From the NCBI RefSeq assembly GCF_900215435.1, contig NZ_OCMY01000001.1:2604001-2668000 (forward strand): a stretch of DNA of 64,000 nucleotides. Reading direction: 5' to 3'. This document shows, one piece after another, positions 24,369 through 32,346 of this stretch (position 1 is the first letter of the stretch; each line of letters begins with the position of its first letter). The translations under genes and the position numbers were made by a program. Source of the DNA: Candidatus Pantoea floridensis (GTDB lineage: Bacteria > Pseudomonadota > Gammaproteobacteria > Enterobacterales > Enterobacteriaceae). Under the pieces are notes generated by a model. The model worked only from the letters and a program-made list of their open reading frames with translations, was not told the DNA's origin and searched no databases.

Positions 24369-25259
24369 TCAGGCGTGCAAATACTTCTCAAACCAGCCCA
24401 GCGTGCGGCTCCAGGCCAACTCGGCGGCGGCTTTGTCGTAGCGCGGCGTCGAATCATTATGAAAACCGTGATTCACGCCGGGATAAACATAGCCTTCAAA
24501 GATTTTGTGGTTCGCCTTCAGCGCTTCTTCATAGGCGGGCCAGCCTTCGTTGATCCCTTTATCCAGCGCCGCATAGTGCAGTAGCAACGGAGCTTTGATA
24601 CGCGGCACGTCCTCGGCTTTGGGCTGACGTCCATAAAATGGCACGGCGCAGGCTAAGTCGGGAAACGCCACCGCCGCCGCATTGGCAACGCCGCCGCCGT
24701 AGCAGAAACCGGTAATGCCCACTTTGCCGGTGCCTGCTTCGTGGTGCATCAGAAAATCTACCGCAGCAAAGAAATCATTCATCAGTTTGGTGGGGTCGAC
24801 TTTGGCCTGCATGGTTTTACCTTCGTCATCGTTACCCGGATAACCCCCCAGCGAACTTAAGCCATCTGGCGCCAGCGCAATATAACCCGCTTTCGCCACG
24901 CGCCTTGCCACATCTTCGATATAAGGATTCAGGCCACGGTTCTCATGCACGACCACTACGGCGGGCACTTTGCCTGTAGCGTTTGCCGGACGCACCAGAT
25001 AACCGCGTACCTCGCCGTGACCCTGCGGTGACGGATAGTGAATGTATTCGGGTTTGATCGCCGGATCGGTAAATTCAACCTGCTGCGCCAGCGCATAGTT
25101 GGGGCTCATTGCGCTCAACAACGTGGCACCCGTCATCCCGGCAATGGTGAATTTTGCCGCCAGAGAAATAAATTCGCGTTTGCTGATCTTGCCATGAGCG
25201 TAGTAATCGTAAAGTTCGAGCAATTCCTGAGGGAAATCCTGTGCAGTAAGACGGGTCAT
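24369..25259 (-). CDS. Dienelactone hydrolase family protein (YghX-like)
   Basis: This 296-residue alpha/beta hydrolase matches E. coli YghX along its length. [20 protein letters not shown] opens it, and an exported-type hydrophobic stretch ends at about residue 58 (NYALA). The nucleophile is Cys187 in GFCYGG, Glu107 lies in HENRGLNP, and Asp and His lie in AALDKGIN and GVNHGFH. Cys-Asp-His is the dienelactone hydrolase triad. ATG 25259 has AAGGAG upstream. In E. coli this gene family is often disrupted, while here the frame is intact. The substrate is unknown. Confidence 0.88.
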   Translation of the reverse strand: MTRLTAQDFPQELLELYDYYAHGKISKREFISLAAKFTIAGMTGATLLSAMSPNYALAQQVEFTDPAIKPEYIHYPSPQGHGEVRGYLVRPANATGKVPAVVVVHENRGLNPYIEDVARRVAKAGYIALAPDGLSSLGGYPGNDDEGKTMQAKVDPTKLMNDFFAAVDFLMHHEAGTGKVGITGFCYGGGVANAAAVAFPDLACAVPFYGRQPKAEDVPRIKAPLLLHYAALDKGINEGWPAYEEALKANHKIFEGYVYPGVNHGFHNDSTPRYDKAAAELAWSRTLGWFEKYLHA

Positions 25260-25824
25260 AACCACTCCTTCGCGGATTAACGGGTTGATTGCTGCTTTAA
25301 AAAAGCACAGCTCGTCCCCGCAGGCAAATGTTATGACTCAATGGGTTAACCACTACCGATTAACCTCATGTGGAAAATATTCAGCAGGAATATATCCATT
25401 TGCTCTAAAAATATTATCTTTTAATTAACATTTTAGATCCGTTGCGCCTGTCCGGAAATATTTACAGCTGAAATCGCCCTGGGAAAAATAATCGATCTAT
25501 TCTCCGCACTAAAAAATAAATAAATGAAGTATTTACCTGATAAGTGCAGCGGCAATTACCTGAAAATAATAACAATATTGTCACAATGAATGAGGGTGAT
25601 TAACCTTAACGTAGTGATTTTAAAGTATTAGTTTCCAAGGAAAACAATGATCGAAATCAAAAAACACTGTTATAGTTTTACCGACTTCCACTGTTTATTT
25701 TCGTTCGCACGGCTTCCTTTTACATTGGTGCGACATTTCTTTAAGCAAGGCGAAATATTGCGTTGCGATCTGCTTGTTAAATATAAGTAAAAATTCGGTG
25801 TAATTTGTGGCAATGAGGTAAGCA
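25260..25824. other. Long AT-rich intergenic region upstream of the cytochrome bd operon
   Basis: This 565-bp stretch has much lower GC than its neighbours. It holds the promoter for the dienelactone hydrolase at its left edge and that of cioAB at its right. I find no clear FNR, ArcA or other consensus box, no repeat element and no convincing gene; a short minus-strand frame (25670-25855) runs into cioA antisense and is rejected. Confidence 0.5.
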
Positions 25825-27246
25825 ATGTTTGGATTAGATGCCTTTCATCTGGCAAGGATACAGTTCGCCTTTACTGTTTCCTTCCATATTATCTTCCCAG
25901 CCATCACCATCGGTCTCGCCAGTTTCCTGGCGGTGCTCGAAGGAATGTGGCTGAAAACCCGTAACGAGACCTATCGCGATCTCTACCATTTCTGGTCGAA
26001 AGCGTTTGCCGTTAACTTCGGTATGGGCGTGGTATCCGGTCTGGTGATGGCGTACCAGTTTGGTACCAACTGGAGTGGTTTCTCGCAGTTCGCAGGCAGT
26101 ATTACCGGCCCGCTGCTCACCTATGAAGTGTTGACCGCCTTCTTCCTTGAAGCGGGCTTCCTCGGTGTGATGCTGTTTGGCTGGAACCGCGTCGGCCCTG
26201 GCTTGCACTTCTTTGCAACCTGCATGGTGGCGCTCGGCACCATCTTCTCCACCTTCTGGATCCTCGCCTCGAACAGCTGGATGCATACGCCGCAGGGCTA
26301 CATCATTCAGAACGGCATTGTGGTACCGGAAGATTGGCTGAAAATCATCTTCAACCCCTCATTCCCTTACCGCTTGTTCCATATGTCGGTGGGTGCCTTC
26401 CTTGCCAGCGCCTTCTTTGTTGGTGCATCGGGCGCGTGGCATCTGCTGCGCGGCAATGACAATCCAGCGATTCGTAAGATGTTCTCCATGGCGCTGTGGA
26501 TGGCACTGATTGTCGCGCCGATTCAGGCGATGATTGGTGACGCGCATGGTTTGAATACCCTTGAGCATCAGCCAGCGAAAATCGCTGCGATTGAAGGCCA
26601 CTGGGAAAATAAACCGGGTGAAGCCTCGCCGCTGATTCTATTTGGCGTGCCGGATATGGATCAGGAGCGCACGAAGTATGCGGTTGAGATTCCGTATCTC
26701 GGCAGCCTGATTCTGACGCACAGCCTGGATAAGCAGATTCCTGCGCTGAAGAGCTTCCCGAAAGAGGATCGCCCTAACTCAACCATCATCTTCTGGTCAT
26801 TCCGCGTGATGGTGGCGCTGGGCTTGCTGATGATTACGTTGGGCGTGGTCAGCCTGTGGCTGCGTTTCAAAGGTCGCTTGTATCATTCGCGTCCATTCTT
26901 ATGGTTCACGCTGCTGATGGGGCCATCGGGTTTGATCGCCATTCTGGCCGGTTGGTTCACTACCGAAATTGGGCGTCAGCCGTGGGTGGTGTATGGCGTA
27001 CAGCGCACCATTGATGCGGTTTCCGCGCATGGCGATATGCACATGAGCATCAGCCTGCTGGCATTCATTCTGGTTTACTCGTCGGTATTTGGCGTGGGCT
27101 ACCTCTACATGATGCGTCTGATCAAAGAGGGTCCGGTGACCGGTGAAGGTAAAGAGGTTGATCACGGTGGTCCGGGTCAGCATCACACGCCAGCGCGTCC
27201 GCTGTCGGCGGCGAAAACCCATAGCGAAAAGAGTGGGGAGCACTAA
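25825..27246 (+). CDS. cioA: Cytochrome bd-type ubiquinol oxidase subunit I (cyanide-insensitive, CIO type)
   Basis: This 473-residue inner-membrane protein has about nine transmembrane helices. His21 in VSFHIIFPA is the high-spin heme ligand position, and GRQPWVVYG is the family hallmark. The quinol-binding loop is short, so the protein is about 50 residues smaller than E. coli CydA and matches the CioA branch. It oxidises ubiquinol and reduces oxygen together with subunit II. GAGGTAAGC precedes the ATG. It heads a three-gene operon with cioB and a DUF2474 peptide. The CIO name is a family call; cyanide resistance is not shown by sequence. Confidence 0.92.
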   Translation: MFGLDAFHLARIQFAFTVSFHIIFPAITIGLASFLAVLEGMWLKTRNETYRDLYHFWSKAFAVNFGMGVVSGLVMAYQFGTNWSGFSQFAGSITGPLLTYEVLTAFFLEAGFLGVMLFGWNRVGPGLHFFATCMVALGTIFSTFWILASNSWMHTPQGYIIQNGIVVPEDWLKIIFNPSFPYRLFHMSVGAFLASAFFVGASGAWHLLRGNDNPAIRKMFSMALWMALIVAPIQAMIGDAHGLNTLEHQPAKIAAIEGHWENKPGEASPLILFGVPDMDQERTKYAVEIPYLGSLILTHSLDKQIPALKSFPKEDRPNSTIIFWSFRVMVALGLLMITLGVVSLWLRFKGRLYHSRPFLWFTLLMGPSGLIAILAGWFTTEIGRQPWVVYGVQRTIDAVSAHGDMHMSISLLAFILVYSSVFGVGYLYMMRLIKEGPVTGEGKEVDHGGPGQHHTPARPLSAAKTHSEKSGEH

Positions 27247-27247
27247 G

Positions 27248-28252
27248 ATGATCGACTTTTCAATTATCTGGTTTGCCATCATCGTCTTTGGCACCTTGAT
27301 GTACATCGTCATGGATGGCTTCGATCTGGGTATCGGGCTGCTGCTGCCGTTCAATAAAGATCCTGTTGAACGCGACATGATGGTGAACACCGTTGCGCCG
27401 GTTTGGGATGGTAACGAAACCTGGCTGGTACTGGGCGGCGCGGCGCTGTATGGCGCGTTCCCGCTGGCGTATTCGGTGCTGCTGGATGCGCTGTCGATTC
27501 CGTTAACGGCGATGCTGATTGGCCTGATCTTCCGTGGTGTTGCTTTTGAGTTCCGCTTCAAAGCCACGTTGGAACACCGTGCGTTCTGGGATAAATCATT
27601 CATTGCCGGTTCACTGCTAGCGACCTTCAGCCAGGGCGTTGCGGTTGGCGCGATCCTGAATGGTTTCCCGGTGGTTGGCCGCGAATATGCGGGCTCAGCA
27701 ATGAGCTGGCTGGCGCCGTTCCCGCTGTTCTGTGGCGTTGGTCTGGTCATCGCCTATGCGCTGCTGGGCTGTACCTGGCTCATCATGAAAACCGAACACG
27801 ACTTGCACCGTAAAATGTCGGCGCTGGCCACGCCGTTGACGTTGACGCTGCTGCTGGTGGTGGGAATTATCAGCATCTGGACGCCGCTGACGCACGCCGA
27901 TATCGCGCAGCGCTGGTTCACGCGTCCTAACCTGTTCTGGTTCCTGCCGGTTCCGGTGCTGGTGGTGCTGTGTTCGTGGGGGATTGTGCGTGCGATTAAA
28001 CGCGAAGCGCATTACTCGCCGTTCATTCTAACGCTGGCGCTGATTTTCCTTGGCTTCTCGGGCCTTGGCATCAGCATCTGGCCGAACATCATTCCACCTT
28101 CTATCACTATCTGGCAGGCCGCTTCTCCGGCGAGTAGCCAGGCGTTTATGTTGGTGGGTGGCTTGCTGATTATTCCGGTAATTCTGGGTTACACCTTCTG
28201 GAGTTACTACGTGTTCCGCGGAAAAATCAAAGCCGACGAAGGATACCATTGA
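27248..28252 (+). CDS. cioB: Cytochrome bd-type ubiquinol oxidase subunit II
   Basis: This 334-residue protein has about eight transmembrane helices. It starts with FSIIWFAIIVFGTLMYIVMD and the conserved GFDLGIG, followed by NTVAPVWDGNETWLVLGG, the signature of CydB/CioB. The ATG at 27248 lies two bases after the cioA stop, so translation is coupled. It forms the heterodimer scaffold with subunit I. Confidence 0.93.
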   Translation: MIDFSIIWFAIIVFGTLMYIVMDGFDLGIGLLLPFNKDPVERDMMVNTVAPVWDGNETWLVLGGAALYGAFPLAYSVLLDALSIPLTAMLIGLIFRGVAFEFRFKATLEHRAFWDKSFIAGSLLATFSQGVAVGAILNGFPVVGREYAGSAMSWLAPFPLFCGVGLVIAYALLGCTWLIMKTEHDLHRKMSALATPLTLTLLLVVGIISIWTPLTHADIAQRWFTRPNLFWFLPVPVLVVLCSWGIVRAIKREAHYSPFILTLALIFLGFSGLGISIWPNIIPPSITIWQAASPASSQAFMLVGGLLIIPVILGYTFWSYYVFRGKIKADEGYH

Positions 28253-28253
28253 T

Positions 28254-28421
28254 ATGCAAACCGAGGTCAGCAACATGAAAACTCACTCAGAAACGAAGAT
28301 TCCGTGGTGGAAACAGTTGATGTGGCTGGTGATCATTTACGGCGCAAGCGTGCTGGCACTGGGTGTAGTGGCATCACTGTTTCGTATGATGATGACGGCA
28401 GCGGGCATGCGCTCGCACTGA
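28254..28421 (+). CDS. DUF2474 small membrane peptide of the CIO oxidase
   Basis: This 55-residue peptide starts one base after the cioB stop. It has a charged N-terminus, PWWKQLMWLVIIYGASVLAL as a single membrane helix, and a short tail ending RMMMTAAGMRSH. The pattern of W-x-x-Q-x-x-W-x-V before the helix and AGM near the end matches the DUF2474 family found after cioAB operons. It is probably a third subunit like CydX or CydH that stabilises heme binding; that role is inferred. Confidence 0.82.
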   Translation: MQTEVSNMKTHSETKIPWWKQLMWLVIIYGASVLALGVVASLFRMMMTAAGMRSH

Positions 28422-28435
28422 GTTATCTGCACTGA

Positions 28436-28507
28436 GGTGCGCATAAATGCGCACCCTACTAACACAGGTCTGCTTTGTCGAAAGGTCGCCATTCATGGCG
28501 ACCTTTT
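28436..28507. repeat. Family A paired hairpin element, locus 5
   Basis: GGTGCGCAT-AA-ATGCGCACC plus CTAC is at 28436-28459. A GGTCGCCAT-TC-ATGGCGACC hairpin is at 28484-28503, followed by TTTT. It lies 14 bp after the DUF2474 gene, and the second hairpin with its T-run could terminate the cio operon. Confidence 0.85.
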
Positions 28508-28668
28508 CTATTTCCACGCAGAGAAAAACGTTAGTCACCTAAGCAATTAATGCTTTTCCCGCTTCGGTACGTTTACTCTTCCTTACGTTAGTAATACGTT
28601 TTTGTTATATTTATGTGACGAATAACGCAAATTCATTACGTTAACTACTTCATTCGATTATCAAAACC

Positions 28669-29535
28669 ATGCTCAGCCTGAATCTAAAAAAACAGTACAT
28701 CAATGATCTGGTGGACTGGATCGAGGCGAATCTGACTGACGAACTCAACGTCGATCTGATTACCCTAAAATCCGGTTACTCCAAATGGCACATGCAGCGC
28801 ATGTTCAAAGAGATGACCGGACAAACGCTGGCGTCTTACACGCGCAAACGTCGTTTAACGATGGCGGCGATGGCGCTGCGTCTGACCAGCATGCCGCTGA
28901 TCGATATTGCGGTGCGCTTTGGCTTTGATAATCAGCAGAATTTTACCCGAGTGTTTAAAAGTCATTTTTCAATGACGCCAGGTGCCTATCGCCGCATCCC
29001 GGATATGCTGATGAAGGATTTCCACAGCCGCATCTCAACTCAGCGTGAGTGGGTTAATGCGCATCTGGTGGAGAAGCCGGAGCTGCAGCTGTGTGGCGAG
29101 GTGATTGAGTGGGAGTGCCGTTTTGGCGAATACATCGATCACCACAATCATATTGTGGCGCAACACACGCGCGATTTTATTGCCTTTGCGGGTCAGCACG
29201 TGAACCGTGGCTGGCTGGGGTTCCAGTTTAGTCCCGGCGTGAATTCGGCCGACCAGCAGCATATTAGCCTGTTCCAGGCGCTGGAGAGTCAGTATGCCGA
29301 TGTACTTCCACGTAATGTGCAGAACTGGACCGGTGAAAAGGGCTTGTATGCGGAAATAAACTGGCACGGCGCGCCGGAAGAGATCAACGCCTTTACCGCC
29401 GAGATCTATTACAACCATCTGCCAGCGCTGGGCGTGGCGCGACGGGCGGGCAAAGATTTACTCAAACTGGATCTGAAATACAGCACGCCCGATCTGCTGC
29501 AAGGGACGTTCTATATTCCTGTAGCGGTTAACTAA
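28669..29535 (+). CDS. AraC-family regulator with Rob-like effector domain
   Basis: This 288-residue protein is about the length of E. coli Rob (289). The N-terminal ~110 residues are an AraC/XylS double helix-turn-helix close to the MarA/SoxS/Rob group (SGYSKWHMQRMFKEMTGQTL, then IAVRFGFDNQQNFTRVFKSH). The C-terminal part (about 125-288) has the GyrI-like small-molecule binding pattern, ending GTFYIPVA. It probably activates efflux or stress genes when an inducer binds. It lies alone between two repeat-bearing spacers. Confidence 0.87.
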   Translation: MLSLNLKKQYINDLVDWIEANLTDELNVDLITLKSGYSKWHMQRMFKEMTGQTLASYTRKRRLTMAAMALRLTSMPLIDIAVRFGFDNQQNFTRVFKSHFSMTPGAYRRIPDMLMKDFHSRISTQREWVNAHLVEKPELQLCGEVIEWECRFGEYIDHHNHIVAQHTRDFIAFAGQHVNRGWLGFQFSPGVNSADQQHISLFQALESQYADVLPRNVQNWTGEKGLYAEINWHGAPEEINAFTAEIYYNHLPALGVARRAGKDLLKLDLKYSTPDLLQGTFYIPVAVN

Positions 29536-29721
29536 TGCATAATTCGTGCGGTAAACCGTGACAAACCGCACGATTTTATAAACTCATCGCCCTGATTGGC
29601 GTAAAATTCTTCATCGAAACCTGATTGGCCGCGTAAATCACCAGCCGCCACGCATCAGGCTGGATAATCACCTGCATTTCTGGTCCATTCCGGACCGCTA
29701 TAGTGAACAGATAAAAAAATT

Positions 29722-29931
29722 ATGCGACTTCTACCGTTGTTCCTTATGACAGCGCTTGTAGCGTTTTCTTCGCTGGCAAGTGCACAGATGGCCGAGCCTT
29801 TTTCACCGCCGGGTGGCCTGCATCCGCATCAACCGCGTTGTGCACAGCATGAAATTCTGGGCGACAATGTGTTGCCGAACCATACCCAGGATGAGGGTAG
29901 CTTCGTCACCTGCGGTAACCATCAGGCTTAA
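29722..29931 (+). CDS. Small secreted protein of unknown function
   Basis: This 69-residue frame begins with a clear Sec signal peptide (MRLLPLFLMTALVAFSSLAS, cleavage expected after ASA). The mature chain of about 48 residues is rich in Pro, His and Gln and has two cysteines that could form one disulfide. I do not recognise the family. The ribosome site is weak and no homologous operon context is present. The signal peptide is the main reason to consider it real. Confidence 0.5.
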   Translation: MRLLPLFLMTALVAFSSLASAQMAEPFSPPGGLHPHQPRCAQHEILGDNVLPNHTQDEGSFVTCGNHQA

Positions 29932-30354
29932 TACCCTTATAATTCCGGTCCAGACCGTCGCAACCTGTGCACGGTCTCGGCATTAATCCTTATCTCTGCA
30001 TTGCGCAATAAATTGCGCCGCTACCAATCCTTAATGCTCGTTACTTAAGCGTGACTCGGTCACCATGAATGGCGACCCTACGTGGATATCGCCGGATTTT
30101 TGTAGGGTGCGCATTCATGCGCACCTGCATAAACAGGCATTTTTTGCTTAAGTGAGCGGTATTACGCTAACTTCCTGCCTTAAATTTGCTCCGCATCCCC
30201 GATCGCACTTCACCGTAGCGGCGTGATTCATCGCGCTATTTTGACCTTTTGATTCTCCCAATAGCATTTTTCGGCATTGCATCGAAGATATATCATAACT
30301 ATTCTGACGCCATCAGATGAGAATGACTTTCACTATCTTTTAGGGAGACAACGC
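29932..30354. other. Intergenic region with paired hairpins and the nfeF promoter region
   Basis: This 423-bp spacer has a family A element at 30058-30125. Its right part is AT-rich and includes a GATATATC palindrome at 30287-30294, about 60 bp before the nfeF start, which could be part of a regulatory site. No gene is seen. Confidence 0.45.
30058..30125. repeat. Family A paired hairpin element, locus 6
   Basis: GGTCACCAT-GA-ATGGCGACC plus CTAC (30058-30081) has one uncompensated change in its left arm. The facing copy, GTAG plus GGTGCGCAT-TC-ATGCGCACC, is at 30102-30125. Confidence 0.82.
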
Positions 30355-31137
30355 TTGCAAACTACCCCTTCCGCACGCGTACCGCGTCGCGTACGTAATG
30401 AATTGCGTTTCCGTCACATCACTGTGGTGAGCAAAACGCTGATTGCCGGTGCATTCTGGCGCATTGTGTTCAACGGCAACGATCTGGCAGGCTTCAATTC
30501 GCCGTCGTTTGACGATCACATCAAAGTATTCTTCCCGGAAAAAACCGGCGCTGAACTGGCGCTACCGAAGATGACGGATGACGGTATTGTCTGGCCGGGC
30601 GGGGTACGTCCTGCCGCGCGTGATTACACGCCGCTGGAATTTAACGGCATCGATTCACTGACCATCGATTTCTACATCCACGAGGGCGGCGTGGCCAGCA
30701 GTTGGGCTAATGAAGCCAAACCGGGCGATCAAATTGCCATGGGCGGTCCGCGCGGTTCGCTTATCGTGCCCGTCGATTATGCCTGCCAGATTTACGTTTG
30801 TGATGAAACCGGCCTGCCCGCGTTTAAGCGTCGCTACGCTGAGATGCAGGCGCAGGCGATCCATCTGCTGGCGTATGTCGATGAAGCGACCGGCCGCGAT
30901 TATCTTGGCGAGTTGCCGAAAGTGCAGGTGAACTGGCTTGGCAGCGGTACTATGCAGGCGGATAACCTGGCCCCGCTAACTGCACGCTTAGAAAGCATTG
31001 CGCTGCCCGCTGACGACTACTTCATCTGGCTAACGGGCGAAGGTGAGGCGGTGAAATTGCTGAGCGATTACTTTACTCAAGGACGCGGTGCGCACACCGA
31101 TTACGTGCGCGCTGTGGCCTACTGGCATCAGAAATAA
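30355..31137 (+). CDS. nfeF: Siderophore-interacting ferric-chelate reductase
   Basis: This 260-residue protein closely follows E. coli NfeF (YqjH): VPRRVRNELRFRHITVVSKT, FDDHIKVFFPEK, the flavin motif RDYTPLEF, IDFYIHEGGVASSWA, GDQIAMGGPRGS and the end DDYFIWLTGEGEAVK...RAVAYWHQK. It is an FAD-dependent enzyme that reduces iron from ferric siderophores in the cytoplasm. The start is taken as TTG 30355, seven bases after AGGGAG; longer starts lack a ribosome site. nfeR follows on the same strand, whereas in E. coli the two genes are divergent. Confidence 0.9.
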   Translation: MQTTPSARVPRRVRNELRFRHITVVSKTLIAGAFWRIVFNGNDLAGFNSPSFDDHIKVFFPEKTGAELALPKMTDDGIVWPGGVRPAARDYTPLEFNGIDSLTIDFYIHEGGVASSWANEAKPGDQIAMGGPRGSLIVPVDYACQIYVCDETGLPAFKRRYAEMQAQAIHLLAYVDEATGRDYLGELPKVQVNWLGSGTMQADNLAPLTARLESIALPADDYFIWLTGEGEAVKLLSDYFTQGRGAHTDYVRAVAYWHQK

Positions 31138-31228
31138 TTCCCGACTGGGCCGCCCGCTGCCGCCTGTGTTGAATTTTGCCATGCGGCAGACTACTATCAA
31201 CCTCCCTTAATTGACGCTCAGGAAGGCA

Positions 31229-31768
31229 ATGAAACAGCAGCGGGATTTTCCATGGCAGTCCGACCACGCACAGCGGACCATCTGTGCAGGCGCACGTAAG
31301 AAGCGTCGGGAGCGGATGCTGGATGCCAGCGATATCCGACTGTTAATGCTGCACTTTTTGGCGAACGGCTCTGCGCACGGCTATGAGCTGATCAAATCGG
31401 TTGAAGAACTCTCCAAAGGGGAATATTCCCCTAGCCCCGGTATCATTTATCCCAATCTCACCTTGCTTGAAGAGATGGACGCGATTCGCGTGGTCGATGC
31501 GCAGGCATCACGTAAAGCCTATGCGCTGAATGAGAGCGGGGCGGCACTGTTGGCGGAGAATCGTGACAGTGTGGAAGCGATTATTGAGCGCTTAACCTCG
31601 CTGGCGATTCTGGTGAATAACCGCAATATTCCGCAGGTTGAGCAGGCGATTCACCTGATAAAACACACGCTGAATCACCGCCTGGCGCAGGAAGATATTT
31701 CGGCTGAGGCGCTGGAGAGGGTGATCAGCGCGCTGCACGACGCGGCGGAGAAAATCGCCAAAAGTTAG
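31229..31768 (+). CDS. nfeR: PadR-family regulator, NfeR (YqjI)-like but without the metal-binding N-terminus
   Basis: This 179-residue PadR winged-helix protein has RLLMLHFLANGSAHGYELIK, then SPSPGIIYPNLTLLEEM, closely matching the E. coli NfeR core. A C-terminal helical region with DISAEALERVISALHDAAEK serves for dimerisation. ATG 31229 has AGGAAGG upstream. E. coli NfeR starts with a His/Cys-rich segment that binds nickel and iron. Here the N-terminus has only isolated His, Cys and Trp residues, so metal sensing may be different or lost. It is downstream of nfeF rather than divergent. Confidence 0.8.
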   Translation: MKQQRDFPWQSDHAQRTICAGARKKRRERMLDASDIRLLMLHFLANGSAHGYELIKSVEELSKGEYSPSPGIIYPNLTLLEEMDAIRVVDAQASRKAYALNESGAALLAENRDSVEAIIERLTSLAILVNNRNIPQVEQAIHLIKHTLNHRLAQEDISAEALERVISALHDAAEKIAKS

Positions 31769-31778
31769 CAGATCGCCC

Positions 31779-31802
31779 GTAGGGTCGCCATTCATGGCGA
31801 CC
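31779..31802. repeat. Family A hairpin, locus 7 (single copy)
   Basis: GTAG plus GGTCGCCAT-TC-ATGGCGACC. It lies between the convergent nfeR and SelW-like genes, 10 bp after the nfeR stop. Confidence 0.82.
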
Positions 31803-31828
31803 GTTTCAATGACCACACGTCAATCACC

Positions 31829-32116
31829 TCAACTCTTCTTCTTGTCCACATGCCCCAACGCGCGATCCGGCCAGCAAACATCGCGCACGCGCTGCTTCAA
31901 CGCCGCCGCATCCGGGAATCCGCCTTCCTGCTTACGCTCCCAAATTACCTGGCCATCAATGCTGATCTCAAACACGCCGCCGGTGCCCGGTTTAAGCGTA
32001 ACTGCGCCTACATCTTCAGCAAACGTATGCAGTAATTCCTGCGCCATCCACGCGGAGCGCAGCAGCCAGTTGCATTGTGTGCAGTAATGAATAGTGATGG
32101 ACGGTTTCTGAATCAT
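31829..32116 (-). CDS. SelT/SelW/SelH (Rdx) family thioredoxin-fold protein
   Basis: This 95-residue Rdx-family protein has the redox motif CTQC (Cys12, Cys15) near the N-terminus and the family segment GTGGVFEISIDGQVIWERKQ, then EGGFPDAAALKQRVRDV. The bacterial form has cysteine where the animal selenoproteins have selenocysteine. The role is presumed to be thiol redox. It is divergent from the heme receptor gene and shares its upstream region, which contains a Fur-like site, so iron-linked control is possible. Confidence 0.88.
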   Translation of the reverse strand: MIQKPSITIHYCTQCNWLLRSAWMAQELLHTFAEDVGAVTLKPGTGGVFEISIDGQVIWERKQEGGFPDAAALKQRVRDVCWPDRALGHVDKKKS

Positions 32117-32196
32117 AGATGTCTCTGCTTAATTATTGATAATAAACAAGTTAACAAATCGTGCGCTCTAAGATACATCTTAATGTAAATGCTATT

Positions 32197-32215
32197 GATA
32201 ATGATTACCAGTTGC
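32197..32215. promoter_or_regulatory. Fur-box-like site before heme uptake operon
   Basis: The 19-mer beginning GATAATGATTACC matches the classical Fur box (GATAATGATAATCATTATC) at 14 of 19 positions. A weaker AT-type match (ATTATTGATAAT, 32132-32143) lies nearer the SelW-like gene. The site is 131 bp upstream of the receptor ATG. Iron-dependent repression fits the function of the downstream genes. Confidence 0.6.
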
Positions 32216-32346
32216 ATTACATTTCTGTCGCAATCATTTATTACATAAAATAAGTCCGCAACTTTTTATGGTCTTTGCATCAAAGTCCGTACTTTCTGGC
32301 AGCAAGCAAGTGAGCGAATACTAACAATTAACCGGGTATTTCGCGC

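Noticed and set aside
25670..25855. 61-codon minus-strand frame overlapping the cioA start
   Set aside because: It overlaps the cioA start region on the opposite strand and has no supporting signal.
29576..29677. 33-codon minus-strand frame with coding-like composition (starts MQVIIQPDAWRLVIY)
   Set aside because: It is too short, without a clear ribosome site or recognised family. It could be a gene remnant, but nothing nearby supports that.
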